From Caldithrix abyssi DSM 13497 (GTDB lineage: Bacteria; Calditrichota; Calditrichia; Calditrichales; Calditrichaceae), in NCBI RefSeq assembly GCF_001886815.1, contig NZ_CP018099.1, positions 4,834,501 to 4,898,500 on the forward strand: a stretch of DNA of 64,000 nt, in the 5' to 3' direction. Every line of letters starts with the position of its first letter. Within the stretch, counting starts at the first letter, position 1. Under the pieces are notes generated by a model, which saw nothing but the letters and a program-made list of their open reading frames with translations, was not told the origin of the DNA and searched no databases. Of the stretch, positions 41,694 to 50,246 are shown in pieces. The position numbers and the translations under genes were made by a program.

Positions 41694-42056
41694 ATACATA
41701 TTCGCCTTTATTGCCGCAGCAACTTAGAGGAGATGAAAAGCCTTTTTTGTTAAGATTAAATAACGGCACGTAAGAGCGGCAAAAAGTCCATTGAGTTGAA
41801 ATAGGCTCTTTATTTAAGGTGTGGCCTTTTTGCCTTGTTTTAAAGATGTTGTAAAAAATTAGCGTTGCTGCTTGCCTGACGCAGGTTTGTTTGGTATTTT
41901 GTAGTAAAGTTGGTTAACGTAATTTGTTCAGGCGTTTAACCGGTCGCTTAACCAGACGCCAAAACGCTGGCGGCGATTTGAAAGGTTGGTGTAGTTGTGC
42001 GCTGCCTTGCTGGTCTGGAAATCAAGTGAAATAATTTTGGCGCTGGTTAGCTCATC
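41687..42056 (+). repeat. Non-coding cassette 12 (370 bp)
   Basis: Copy with variants GTTAAACATACATATTCG and TTATTGCCGCAGC near its start and GTAGTAAAGTTGGTTAACG near the attC; the latter is shared in part with cassette 18. Confidence 0.85.
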
Positions 42057-42426
42057 GTTAAACGTACATATTCGCCTTTATGGTCGCAGCAACTTAGAGG
42101 AAATGAGAAACCTTTTTTGTTAAGATCAAATAACGGCACGTAAGAGCGGTAAAAAGTCCATTGAATTTGAAATAGCTTCTTTATTTCAGGTGTGGCCTTT
42201 TTGCCTTGTTCCAAAAACGTTGTAAAAAATTAGCGTTGCTGCTTGCCTGGCGCAGGTTGTTTGGTATTTTGTCATCAAGCAGGGTAACGCATTTTGTTCA
42301 GGCGTTTAACCAGTCGCTCAACCAGACGCCAAAACGCGGGCGGCGGTTTGGAAAGTTTGTGGAGTTGTGCGCTTCCCTGCTGGTCTGAAAATATGGTAAA
42401 ATAATTTTGGCGCTGGTTAGCTCAAC
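42057..42426 (+). repeat. Non-coding cassette 13 (370 bp)
   Basis: Copy whose last ~140 bases are nearly identical to cassette 14 (GGGCGGCGGTTTGGAAAG, then TTTGTGGAGTTG). The first parts differ more. Confidence 0.85.
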
Positions 42427-42796
42427 GTTAAACGTACATATTCGCCTTTATGGTCGCAGCAACTTAGAGGAAATGAGAAACCTTTTTTGTTAAGATCAAA
42501 TAACGGCACGTAAGAGCGGCAAAAAGTCCATTGAGTTGAAATAGCTTCTTTATTTAAGGTGTGGCCTTTTTGCCTTGTTCTGAAGACGTTGTAAAAAATT
42601 ATCGTTGCTGCTTGCCTGACGCAGGTTTGTTTGGTATTTTGTCATCAAGCAGGGTAACGCATTTTGTTCAGGCGTTTAACCAGTCGCTCAACCAGACGCC
42701 AAAACGCGGGCGGCGGTTTGGAAAGTTTGTGGAGTTGTGCGCTTCCCTGCTGGTCTGAAAATATGGTGAAATAATTTTGGCGCTGGTTAGCTCAAC
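42427..42796 (+). repeat. Non-coding cassette 14 (370 bp)
   Basis: Near twin of cassette 13, consistent with tandem duplication. It precedes the cassette starting GTTATGTG at 42797. Confidence 0.85.
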
Positions 42797-42826
42797 GTTA
42801 TGTGTAAATAAAAATAGATTATCATT

Positions 42827-43564
42827 ATGGGAGTAAAAATTTATATTCAGCCACCAAGAGATGATATTTACAGTAATATTGAGCTCATCAAACTTCTTAA
42901 ACGAGAGCTAGAATTAATTTATAATTTGTTTTTAAAAAGATTAAATGAATTGAAAAAAGAAGATGTTTTTGAAAATGAAGATATTCCGAAACCAAATTTT
43001 TATTTTAGAAGTTTTGAACATGATTTTTCCGATGTTACTTTAAGTGTTCTATTTAAATCATACTTGTTTATTATAAGACAGACAATTGAAAAGATTTTTA
43101 GAGTAATCTATCAATCAAGAAAAATATTAGGATATGACAAAGTGCAAAATCCTATTCCTGATTTATCTAAATCAGGACACTTTGGAAGAAATTTTGAAAA
43201 ATTATTAAAAGACCAATATAATTATGATTACGATATTTTAAATTTATTAAAAAAATGGTCTGATTTAATAATTGTAACAAGGATTATAAGAAATGCATTA
43301 AAAACTCAAGCTTTATTTAAAGTTTGGATAATAAATATTGAAAATAAAAGGGAAGTAAAAATAATTTGTCCTTTACTCCCACGTGAAAGAAAGGATCCAA
43401 CATTAAAGTTGATTAAACAACCAATGTCAGCTTCAATAGAAGAAATTAAAAATTTTATATTAGAACCTTCAATTATGGGAACTGGTATTGAGATGATAAA
43501 AGAATTTTATAATTTATTTGTAAAAAAAATCCCTAAAAAACAAAATGGTAGTGATGATAATTAA
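42827..43564 (+). CDS. Unknown alpha-helical protein, possibly HEPN-like
   Basis: This is a 245-residue protein filling cassette 42797-43662. It is mostly helical with a Tyr-rich beginning (MGVKIYIQPPRDDIYSNIEL). The middle, LFKSYLFIIRQTIEKIFRVI and LLKKWSDLIIVTRIIRNALK, recalls helical bundles of HEPN proteins, where a helix ends in 'IRNxxxH'. Here the sequence is IRNALKTQ without the His, so nuclease activity would be doubtful. No family is recognised with certainty. The start ATG has no strong ribosome-binding signal, common among cassettes in this array. The neighbour cassette (43663) has a clearer HEPN-type motif, and both could belong to defence-related functions. Confidence 0.55.
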   Translation: MGVKIYIQPPRDDIYSNIELIKLLKRELELIYNLFLKRLNELKKEDVFENEDIPKPNFYFRSFEHDFSDVTLSVLFKSYLFIIRQTIEKIFRVIYQSRKILGYDKVQNPIPDLSKSGHFGRNFEKLLKDQYNYDYDILNLLKKWSDLIIVTRIIRNALKTQALFKVWIINIENKREVKIICPLLPRERKDPTLKLIKQPMSASIEEIKNFILEPSIMGTGIEMIKEFYNLFVKKIPKKQNGSDDN

Positions 43565-43566
43565 AC

Positions 43567-43669
43567 ACATAACCACGGCTTCAACACGGACGCTGCCACG
43601 CGCGGCGTGACATCGTCCATTGTAAGTTTATCGGTGCGTGGCAGCGCCGGTTAAGCCAAATCGTTATAT
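43567..43669 (+). other. attC of the 245-residue protein cassette
   Basis: ACATAAC complements GTTATGT at the cassette start (42797), extended to ACACATAAC/GTTATGTGT. The arms GGACGCTGCCACGC and GCGTGGCAGCGCC match the attC at 38944. Confidence 0.85.
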
Positions 43670-43697
43670 GTAAAGGTATTTAAGAGCGAATATAAGA

Positions 43698-44474
43698 ATG
43701 ATCAATCAATTTAAAAGTGACTTGAAAAAAGTTTTTCCCGACCAATTAGTAGAATCATTGCTAAATTCATATGTAGAAATTAAAACAAATTTCATATTGA
43801 ATAAGTGGGAGCCTTCTGAATTAAATGGTGGCAAATTTGTTGAAGCTGCATTAAGAATTCTGCAATATGTATGTTATAGTGGGAGATTTACTCCCATTGG
43901 CACAACAATTAGAAATATGTTTAATGAAATAAAAAACTTAGAACAATCACCAACAACCATTCACGACTCTTATAGAATACATATTCCAAGGTGCCTTGGA
44001 GCCATTTACAATATCAGAAATAGACGTGGCGTAGGTCATATAAGTGGTGACATAAATCCGAACAAAGCGGATGCCTATTTAATCATAACAATTGTAGAAT
44101 GGATACTGGCAGAATTGTATAGAATGAATTTTAATGTATCATTACCAGAAGCCCAAACAATAGTTGATAACTTGATTTCCAGAAAATTAGAATTAATTTT
44201 CGAGTTAAATGGAAAAAAGATAATTCTCAATCCAAAACTAAATATCAGAGACAAAATACTTTTGTTACTTTATTCTAGTGGCAGCATGGGTATGTTTATT
44301 AATGAAATGATGAAACATTTAAAATACAAAAATAAAAATTATCTAAAAAATAAAGTTTTGAAGAATTTAGATTCAGAAAAACTAATAGAATTGTCTGAAA
44401 ATGACTGTGTTTTTATCCTTCCACCTGGTGTTAAATATGTTGAAGATAACTATGATAATTGGAAAATAGATTAG
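43698..44474 (+). CDS. HEPN/abortive-infection-like protein
   Basis: This 258-residue protein is the first of two genes in cassette 43663-45126. Residues about 110-175 (IHIPRCLGAIYNIRNRRGVG, then HISGDINPNKADAYLIITIV, EWILAELYRM) contain R-R-G-V-G-H, an Rx4H arrangement like that of HEPN ribonucleases and of the Abi C-terminal domain ('RNxxGxGH ... Axxxx'). The C-terminal third (KILLLLYSSGSMGMFINEMM, KVLKNLDSEKLIELSENDCV) looks like a winged-helix domain, perhaps DNA-binding. It may be an RNA-cleaving abortive-infection protein controlled by its own DNA-binding domain. The next gene starts 12 bases later and is probably co-translated. Confidence 0.6.
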   Translation: MINQFKSDLKKVFPDQLVESLLNSYVEIKTNFILNKWEPSELNGGKFVEAALRILQYVCYSGRFTPIGTTIRNMFNEIKNLEQSPTTIHDSYRIHIPRCLGAIYNIRNRRGVGHISGDINPNKADAYLIITIVEWILAELYRMNFNVSLPEAQTIVDNLISRKLELIFELNGKKIILNPKLNIRDKILLLLYSSGSMGMFINEMMKHLKYKNKNYLKNKVLKNLDSEKLIELSENDCVFILPPGVKYVEDNYDNWKID

Positions 44475-44485
44475 GAGAATGAATA

Positions 44486-45001
44486 ATGGAAAACAACTAC
44501 AAATTTTCTTTAAGAATTGGTGAAATTGAAATTTCATTGGAAGGTAGTGCAGAATTTATTTCTGAACATTATAAAATAATCAAGGATGATATGATAGCAT
44601 ATTTGGAATTATTAAAAAAAATTCCCAAACCAACTGTTGATATTTCTAAAAAAGAATCTGAAACAGTTTCAACTGAAGATAATTTAGAAAATGAATTGCC
44701 AGAAACTTTTGGCGAATGGCTAACCCGTGTTCCAAAAGAAATTTCTGATACTGATAAAGCTTTATTGGCTGGATATTTTCATCAAATCAATTCTGAAAAT
44801 AACGTTTTTAAAGTTAGAGATTTAACAAAAACACTTAAAGATCACGGTATTAAATTATCTAATCCTTCAAATCTCATAAAACATGCAGCCAAATCTAAAA
44901 AATTCATTTTTCAGCAATCAAAAGAAGGCAATCAAATAAACTATAGATTTTCAAGAGAAGGTGAAGAATACATACAATCTCTTTTAAAAACAAGTAGTTA
45001 A
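44486..45001 (+). CDS. Unknown partner of the HEPN-like protein
   Basis: GGAGAATGAATA precedes the ATG. The 171-residue product starts with a beta-rich segment (NNYKFSLRIGEIEISLEGSA, EFISEHYKII). An acidic linker of about 30 residues follows. The C-terminal helical domain (TDKALLAGYFHQINSENNVF, KVRDLTKTLKDHGIKL, YRFSREGEEYIQSLL) resembles the winged-helix domains of small regulators found beside uncharacterised defence proteins. No family was recognised. The close spacing (12 bases) to the HEPN-like gene within one cassette suggests they work as a pair, for example effector and regulator. Confidence 0.55.
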   Translation: MENNYKFSLRIGEIEISLEGSAEFISEHYKIIKDDMIAYLELLKKIPKPTVDISKKESETVSTEDNLENELPETFGEWLTRVPKEISDTDKALLAGYFHQINSENNVFKVRDLTKTLKDHGIKLSNPSNLIKHAAKSKKFIFQQSKEGNQINYRFSREGEEYIQSLLKTSS

Positions 45002-45003
45002 AC

Positions 45004-45133
45004 ATATAACCATTGGCTCAACTTGACCGCAGTGGCTGTGCGGTTTTTCAAGTTTAGAAGCCCGCATAAAGTTTTCTGGTTATTCAAAGTCTGTGCCTCG
45101 CAATCCAGCGGCAAGTTAGCCAAAACGTTATGG
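45004..45133 (+). other. attC of the HEPN-pair cassette
   Basis: ATATAAC complements GTTATAT at 43663. The site differs in internal sequence from the common types (TTGACCGCAGTGGCTG... and GCAATCCAGCGGCAAG), indicating a different source. Confidence 0.7.
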
Positions 45134-45181
45134 GTATTGATTGAGAATCAAATTAAACTAACATTTCATAGGAGCTAAATC

Positions 45182-46045
45182 ATGAAAGGTTTAAAAGTTA
45201 TCTTAAGTTTTGTCTTCGTTTGTCTATTATTATTCTCTTGTGATAGCGATAGAAGCAAATCTAATTACTTAAAACAATCAAAAAGCACATACCAGAGAAT
45301 TTTGGAATCTGGTAAAATTAGGGTTGGATATATTTCATATCCACCGAGCTTTATCAAGGACCCTAATACTGGAAAATTTTCAGGTATATTTCACGAAGTG
45401 CTTCAGGAAATTGGCAAGAAACTACAATTGAAAATTGAATACACAGAAGAAGTGGGGTGGGGTTCAATGATTGAAGCAATCAATTCAGGAAGAGTTGATT
45501 TGATTTGCACAGGTGTTTGGCCTACAACTGAAAGGGGCAAACATGTTGATTTTACTAAGCCTCTTTATTACAGCACAGTAAGAGCTTACGTTAGGTTCAA
45601 CGATAATAGATTTGATGGAAATTTAACCAAAATAAATAATCCTGATATAAGAATTTCTTCTATCGATGGAGAAATGACATCCATAATTGCTAAATTTGAT
45701 TTTCCAAAAGCTAAAGAAGTTAGTTTGACCCAGATGAATGATGTTTCACAAGTGTTATTAGAAGTTTCAAGTGGAAAGGCTGACATAACTTTTGTTGAAC
45801 CTGCAATAGCATTAGAATATATGAGCAAAAATCCTGGTAAAATCAAAGAAGTTAAAAATGTTCCACCTTTAAGAGTTTTTCCAAATACTATGATTGTAGG
45901 CAAAGGTGAAGTCGAACTACTATCAACTATTAATATTGGTATTGACGAATTGGCTAATAATGGTTTTATCGACAAAATAGTCTCAAAGTATGAGAAGTTT
46001 CCTGGTTCTTTTCAGAAGATAGCTTTACCATTTAGAGAAGAATAA
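45182..46045 (+). CDS. Amino-acid-type ABC transporter substrate-binding lipoprotein
   Basis: AGGAGCTAAATC precedes the ATG. The 287-residue protein has a lipoprotein signal (LSFVFVCLLLFSCDS, Cys20). The class 3 solute-binding fold is evident: ILESGKIRVGYISYPPSFIK, FSGIFHEVLQEIGKKLQLKI, WGSMIEAINSGRVDLICTGV, WPTTERGKHVDFTKPLYYS. It should bind a polar amino acid or related compound outside the membrane and deliver it to the permease encoded next. It is the first gene of the four-gene cassette 45127-48673, with spacers of only 3-4 bases between genes. Gln/Arg-type ligands are typical, but the ligand cannot be predicted here. Confidence 0.85.
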   Translation: MKGLKVILSFVFVCLLLFSCDSDRSKSNYLKQSKSTYQRILESGKIRVGYISYPPSFIKDPNTGKFSGIFHEVLQEIGKKLQLKIEYTEEVGWGSMIEAINSGRVDLICTGVWPTTERGKHVDFTKPLYYSTVRAYVRFNDNRFDGNLTKINNPDIRISSIDGEMTSIIAKFDFPKAKEVSLTQMNDVSQVLLEVSSGKADITFVEPAIALEYMSKNPGKIKEVKNVPPLRVFPNTMIVGKGEVELLSTINIGIDELANNGFIDKIVSKYEKFPGSFQKIALPFREE

Positions 46046-46049
46046 ACAT

Positions 46050-46715
46050 ATGTCAGTATTCAAAATTATACAAGAATATCAAGAAGGTTTTATTAAAGGT
46101 ATTGGAGTTACCTTCCAATTATGTCTAATTATTTGGTTAAGCGGCTTCTTCATTGGTGGATTACTCGGCGTCTTGGGTTCTAAATATAAACTCGGAATTG
46201 GAATACCCTCAAAAATATTATCTTTTGTCCTTTCAGGTATTCCTATTTTAGTTTTTCTTTTTTGGTTACATTATCCAGCTCAGGAGTTGTTGCAAATTCA
46301 AATTGACCCATTCATAACAGCATCTGTCACTCTTTCAATTGTAAATATTTTTGCTGTAGCTGATATTGTTAGGAATGCAATGGAAAATTTACCAAACCAA
46401 TATATTGAAGTTGCAAAAGTCTGTGGTATTCCAATTACTAGGCGTCTTTGGAAAATCGATATTCCATTGATTTTTAGACATGCTATATCACCCTTTATTA
46501 TTGTTCAAGTGAATATGTTGCATATGACTTTATTTGCAAGTTTAATATCCGTTGATGAAATATTTAGAGTAACTCAACGTGTCAATGCTATTATCTATAA
46601 ACCAGTAGAAATTTATACAGCATTAGGTATATTCTTTTTGATGATATCATTACCATTAAATGGCTTAGCTCTGTGGTTAAAAAACAAATACGCTAGAGAT
46701 ATTTCTGAAAGATAG
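46050..46715 (+). CDS. Amino-acid ABC transporter permease (HisM/GlnP type)
   Basis: This 221-residue integral membrane protein has about five helices. It opens with FIKGIGVTFQLCLIIWLSGF and FIGGLLGVLG, typical of HisM/GlnP permeases. The cytoplasmic coupling loop reads NAMENLPNQYIEVAKVCGIP followed by ITRRLWKIDIPLIFRHAISP, which is the EAA-like motif region (E-V-A-K-x-x-G-I). It would form the channel with the ATPase encoded three bases downstream. A single permease gene implies a homodimer. The start follows the binding-protein stop by four bases. Confidence 0.85.
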   Translation: MSVFKIIQEYQEGFIKGIGVTFQLCLIIWLSGFFIGGLLGVLGSKYKLGIGIPSKILSFVLSGIPILVFLFWLHYPAQELLQIQIDPFITASVTLSIVNIFAVADIVRNAMENLPNQYIEVAKVCGIPITRRLWKIDIPLIFRHAISPFIIVQVNMLHMTLFASLISVDEIFRVTQRVNAIIYKPVEIYTALGIFFLMISLPLNGLALWLKNKYARDISER

Positions 46716-46718
46716 ATC

Positions 46719-47342
46719 ATGCTTAAAGGAATTAACATTTCAAAATCATTTGGCAAAAAAAAAGTTCTTGACAATATAAATATTGAAATAAATCAAGGAA
46801 AAGCAGCTATTATTTTGGGCCCAAGTGGTTGTGGGAAAACAACCTTATTGCGTTCTCTTTCATTACTTGATTATCCAGATAGCGGTAAATTAATAATTGA
46901 TGATTTAGAATATACATTCCCCTCACGAAATAACAATATTAAATTACCTTATCCCAGAGTAACAGTTGTTTACCAGCAATTGTTTTTGTGGCCGCATCTG
47001 ACCAATAAAGAAAATATAATACTTGCCGTAAAAGGAAAAGATTATCATGCTGATTTTGAAAGGCTAGTTGAATTTTTAGATATGCATGATTTTATAAATA
47101 ATTACCCTAATCAATCATCATTAGGTCAGAAACAAAGAATTGCTATTGCAAGAGCATTAATACTAAGACCTAAATATATTCTTTTTGATGAAATAACTTC
47201 ATCGCTAGATATTGTCCAAATAGAAAATATAATTGAAATAATTAATAATCTAAAAAAAGACAACATAGGGATTTTTTTAATAACCCATAATATGGATGTT
47301 GCAAATAAAGTTGGAGATAAGAAAATATATTTAAAGGGCTGA
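46719..47342 (+). CDS. ABC transporter ATPase (GlnQ/HisP type)
   Basis: This 207-residue ATPase is short for the family (usually about 240). Walker A is GPSGCGKTTLLRSL; the Q-loop region is VVYQQLFLWPHLT. The signature region is SSLGQKQRIAIARALI (LSGGQ replaced by SLGQK, as in part of the GlnQ group). Walker B is YILFDEITSSLD with Glu; the H-loop is ITHNMD. All motor elements are therefore present, but the region after the H-loop is shortened. It would power uptake of the amino-acid-type substrate. It starts 3 bases after the permease and is followed by the membrane-anchored binding-like protein. Confidence 0.85.
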   Translation: MLKGINISKSFGKKKVLDNINIEINQGKAAIILGPSGCGKTTLLRSLSLLDYPDSGKLIIDDLEYTFPSRNNNIKLPYPRVTVVYQQLFLWPHLTNKENIILAVKGKDYHADFERLVEFLDMHDFINNYPNQSSLGQKQRIAIARALILRPKYILFDEITSSLDIVQIENIIEIINNLKKDNIGIFLITHNMDVANKVGDKKIYLKG

Positions 47343-47346
47343 GTAT

Positions 47347-48570
47347 ATGGTCAGACTACAAGAAAAGGTTTTTTATCAAAAACTAGATTGGCAAATAGGA
47401 ATTGCGATTACTTTAGCTCTAACTGGGTTGGGTATTTGGGCTTCAATTGACAAACTGTCATTTGTAAGTTTTTTCAAATGGATCTACAAAAATATTTTTC
47501 TTTCAACATATTTTTGGTGGTTTCTTGTAACCTTGTTTGTCGTTTTGTTCAGAAGGCATAAAGTTTATAAACAAAAGGAAAAGATTGAGTCATTAGAAGA
47601 AGAATTAACAGAAGCAAAAGAAGAGATATTAATACTAAAATCTAAAACAACACCGTTTATTAAGCGCTGGGAAGAGATACTTGAAAATGGTATAAGGTTT
47701 GGTTCGCTTCATTATCCTCCAATGTTGGACTTTGATAATGATGGGGATCCAATTGGAATTGGTATAGATATATTAAAAATTATTTTTAACGGTAAAATTA
47801 ATAAGGAATATTATAGAGTTTCTTGGCAAAATCTAGTCAAAGTATTATACGAAAAAGATAATAACAATAAATTCATAATGGATATTATTGCTACACCAAT
47901 TTTTGAGACTAATGAACGTTCAAAACTTCTTTCTTTTTCACTGCCATTATTTTATTCAGAAATAGGCTTATACTACAATTGCGAAAACAAGTATTTTAAA
48001 AACTTAGAACCTAAAACATTCGAGCAAGCGATAGATTTCATTAATAATATAAACAACTTGAATGTTATTTGTATTGAAGGTGAATTATCTCATAGAATGA
48101 TTAAAAAGCATTTTGAAGGAAATATTTCAAGAATTGCTAGTAAAAACGAATTGTCTATTCAAGATTTATTGGCTACCGTAATTGATGATTCTATTAACTC
48201 TGATATTGTCTTTGCTGAAACTTACCAAGCAGAAAAATTGATTCAAAGTAAAGTAGCAAAAGGAGAAAACAGATTTGCAAAACTGAAAAATCTATTTAAA
48301 GAACGGCAATTACTATATCCAGTCGTATTTGCTATGCGTAGAGAAGATTATGTTCTTAAGAATTATATTAATCTAAAACTAATAGAACTTGACGGTCCAG
48401 GCTCAGGAATTATTAAATTAATTAAAGCAAGTCTTTCATCGCTAGGTGAGAACATTCATGATGAAGATTTGAAAAAATATTTTATACGAGAATACTCTAA
48501 TCTTACAAACTCACAAACAAAACAAATAAAAGCTCAGGTAGTGCAGCCCATAACAAAAGGTTCAACCTGA
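47347..48570 (+). CDS. Membrane-anchored substrate-binding-like protein, fourth gene of the ABC cassette
   Basis: This is a 407-residue protein. Residues about 17-32 and 50-68 are membrane helices (IGIAITLALTGLGIWASI; YFWWFLVTLFVVLFRRH). They are followed by a coiled coil (KQKEKIESLEEELTEAKEEI) of about 25 residues. From about 110 to 370 comes a class 3 binding-protein-like domain (GIRFGSLHYPPMLDFDND, IGIGIDILKIIF, RSKLLSFSLPLFYSEIGLYY). It could be a second ligand sensor acting on the transporter or a signalling partner without a known output domain; no kinase or GGDEF domain is present. Its last codons (AQVVQPITKGST) lie inside the attC: the R'' box is at 48548. This overlap is tight packing typical of cassettes. 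Confidence 0.6.
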   Translation: MVRLQEKVFYQKLDWQIGIAITLALTGLGIWASIDKLSFVSFFKWIYKNIFLSTYFWWFLVTLFVVLFRRHKVYKQKEKIESLEEELTEAKEEILILKSKTTPFIKRWEEILENGIRFGSLHYPPMLDFDNDGDPIGIGIDILKIIFNGKINKEYYRVSWQNLVKVLYEKDNNNKFIMDIIATPIFETNERSKLLSFSLPLFYSEIGLYYNCENKYFKNLEPKTFEQAIDFINNINNLNVICIEGELSHRMIKKHFEGNISRIASKNELSIQDLLATVIDDSINSDIVFAETYQAEKLIQSKVAKGENRFAKLKNLFKERQLLYPVVFAMRREDYVLKNYINLKLIELDGPGSGIIKLIKASLSSLGENIHDEDLKKYFIREYSNLTNSQTKQIKAQVVQPITKGST

Positions 48571-48680
48571 CCCGCCTCGCACCGGCGAGTTTCGGAAGTT
48601 ATGACGAGTAATCACGTTTTGTGCTATTCATAAGGTATTGTTTTTTAATGTCGGCGGGCAGGTTAACCTTGTCGTTAAAC
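48548..48680 (+). other. attC of the four-gene ABC transporter cassette
   Basis: CCATAAC (within CCCATAAC) complements the cassette start GTTATGGG (45127). The arms AACCTGACCCGCC and GGCGGGCAGGTT pair with an extra A. The site overlaps the end of the coding sequence. Confidence 0.85.
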
Positions 48681-49043
48681 GTACATATTCGCCTTTATGG
48701 TCGCATCAACTTAGAGGAAAAGAAAGACCTTTTTTGTTAAGATTAAATAACGGCACGTAGGAGCGGCAAAAAGTCCATTGAGTTGGAATAGCTTTTTTAT
48801 TTAAGGTGTGGCCTTTTTGCCTTGTTCTAAAGATGCTGTAAAAAATTAGCATTGCTGCTTGCATAGCGCAGGTTTGTTTGGTATTTTGTAGTAAAGTTGG
48901 GTAACGCATTTTGTTCAGGCGTTTAACCGGTCGCTTAACCAGACGCCAAAACGCGGGCGGTGCTTTGAAAGGTTGGTGTAGTTGTGCGCTGCCCTGCTGG
49001 TTTGAAAATACGGTGAAATAATTTTGGCGCTGGTTAGCTCATC
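48674..49043 (+). repeat. Non-coding cassette 18 (370 bp)
   Basis: Copy with variants TCGCATCAACTTAG, TTGCATAGCGCAGG and GTAGTAAAGTTGGGTAACG. It precedes a cassette starting GTTAGCCCGC. Confidence 0.85.
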
Positions 49044-49088
49044 GTTAGCCCGCTCGTGCAATAAGCAGTAGCGTTTTATGGAGAAAAT

Positions 49089-49697
49089 ATGAACGCTCAA
49101 GTAGAAGAAAACGTGTTCAAACGAGTTTTATGGCTTTATGGGCTGTATTCTCTTCTAAATCTGTTTTCTTTTTTGCTGGGCTATCATTTTTTACCTGAAG
49201 GATTCATGCGTGGTAGTCCATATTCGGCGATTGGCTCATTTGTTGCTTCAGCATCATCATTTTGGAGTGAGTTTAGTCTCACCTTGCTGTTCAATCTTAG
49301 TGTGGTCATTGTTGTTTGCATATTAACCAACCTTCAACAATTCAGGCATGTTCCCATAGGCTATATTGTCCCTGTTGTTTTGGGAATTGTTTCTGGGTTG
49401 GTGTCTGGCACTAATTCCTTTGCCGCATCTGATTTGAAACAATTTAATGCTTTAGATGGTATGGCACTTGGTATGGGCATTGGTGGAATTGAAATGCTTG
49501 CGTACGTGCTTGTCATTTCTGCTACCGCAAATATTGGGCTGTATAATTACGAAAGCCTGAAACAATGGCAAGGCAAAAGGCTTAAGAACATAAGACAAAT
49601 AAAATTGTCAGTGTCTGAAATGTTCTGTCTCGGTCTTGGAATATTGATGATTATTTTTGCCGCTTATCGAGAAACAGTCATGGCTTTCGCCCAATGA
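49089..49697 (+). CDS. Polytopic membrane protein, weakly SpoIIM-like
   Basis: ATGGAGAAAAT precedes the ATG. The 202-residue product has about five membrane helices: LWLYGLYSLLNLFSFLLGYH, LTLLFNLSVVIVVCILTNL, YIVPVVLGIVSGLVSGTNS, GMGIGGIEMLAYVLVISATA, FCLGLGILMIIFAAYRET. The succession of a small-residue GMGIGGIEM helix and a terminal helix resembles the stage II sporulation protein M/DUF95 membrane family, but the match is loose and I would not assign it. Base composition is more GC-rich than neighbouring cassettes, indicating a different donor. It is the sole gene of cassette 49044-49845. Confidence 0.55.
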   Translation: MNAQVEENVFKRVLWLYGLYSLLNLFSFLLGYHFLPEGFMRGSPYSAIGSFVASASSFWSEFSLTLLFNLSVVIVVCILTNLQQFRHVPIGYIVPVVLGIVSGLVSGTNSFAASDLKQFNALDGMALGMGIGGIEMLAYVLVISATANIGLYNYESLKQWQGKRLKNIRQIKLSVSEMFCLGLGILMIIFAAYRETVMAFAQ

Positions 49698-49722
49698 AAG
49701 AATACCTTTATGGCAACAAGCG

Positions 49723-49852
49723 GGCTAACAAAGCGTGCACCTGACGTGTGGGAGTCTGCGCGATTTATGAGCATTTTCCTAGCTTCGAGTTTTTCCTGCT
49801 TCCCAGGCCGAATCCACGCCCGCCCACACGCAGGTAACGCAAACCGTTAAAC
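49723..49852 (+). other. attC of the membrane-protein cassette at 49044
   Basis: GGCTAAC (within GCGGGCTAAC) complements the cassette start GTTAGCCCGC. The arms CACCTGACGTGTGGG and CCCACACGCAGGT pair with an extra A. It is of a different type from most sites here and GC-richer. Confidence 0.8.
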
Positions 49853-50218
49853 GTCCATATTCGCCTTTATGGTCGCAGCAACTTAGAGGAAATGAGAAAC
49901 CTTTTTTGTTAAGATTAAATAACGGCACGTAAGAGCGGCAAAAAGTCCATTGATTTTGAAATAGCTTTTTTTATTTAAGGTGTGGCCTTTTTGCCTTGCT
50001 CTAAAGACGTTGTAAAAAATTAGCGTTGCTGCTTGCCTGGCGCAGGTTTGTTTGGTATTTTGTCATCAAGCAGGGTAACGCATTTTGTTCAGGCGTTTAA
50101 CCAGTCGCTCAACCAGACGCCAAAACGCGGGCGGCAATTTGAAAGGTTGGTGTAGTTGTGCGCTGCCCTGCTGGTTGGAAAATACAGTGAAATAATTTTG
50201 GCGCCGGTTAAGCAAATC
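49846..50218 (+). repeat. Non-coding cassette 20 (373 bp) with hybrid attC end
   Basis: It starts GTTAAACGTCCATATTC. The last 19 bases before 50219 (GCCGGTTAAGCAAATC...) are those of the attC before the first copy of the membrane-protein cassette (39020-39038), not of other non-coding cassettes (GCTGGTTAGCTCATC). The junction is thus a recombinant inside the attC. Confidence 0.8.
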
Positions 50219-50246
50219 GTTAGGGAAAAACCACTTTTAACTTATT

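Noticed and set aside
42206-42758. Plus-strand 60-65-codon ORFs inside non-coding cassettes (LLLAWRRLFGILSSSRVTHF type)
   Set aside because: They are present only in some copies because of single-base indels, and read straight through the attC hairpin.
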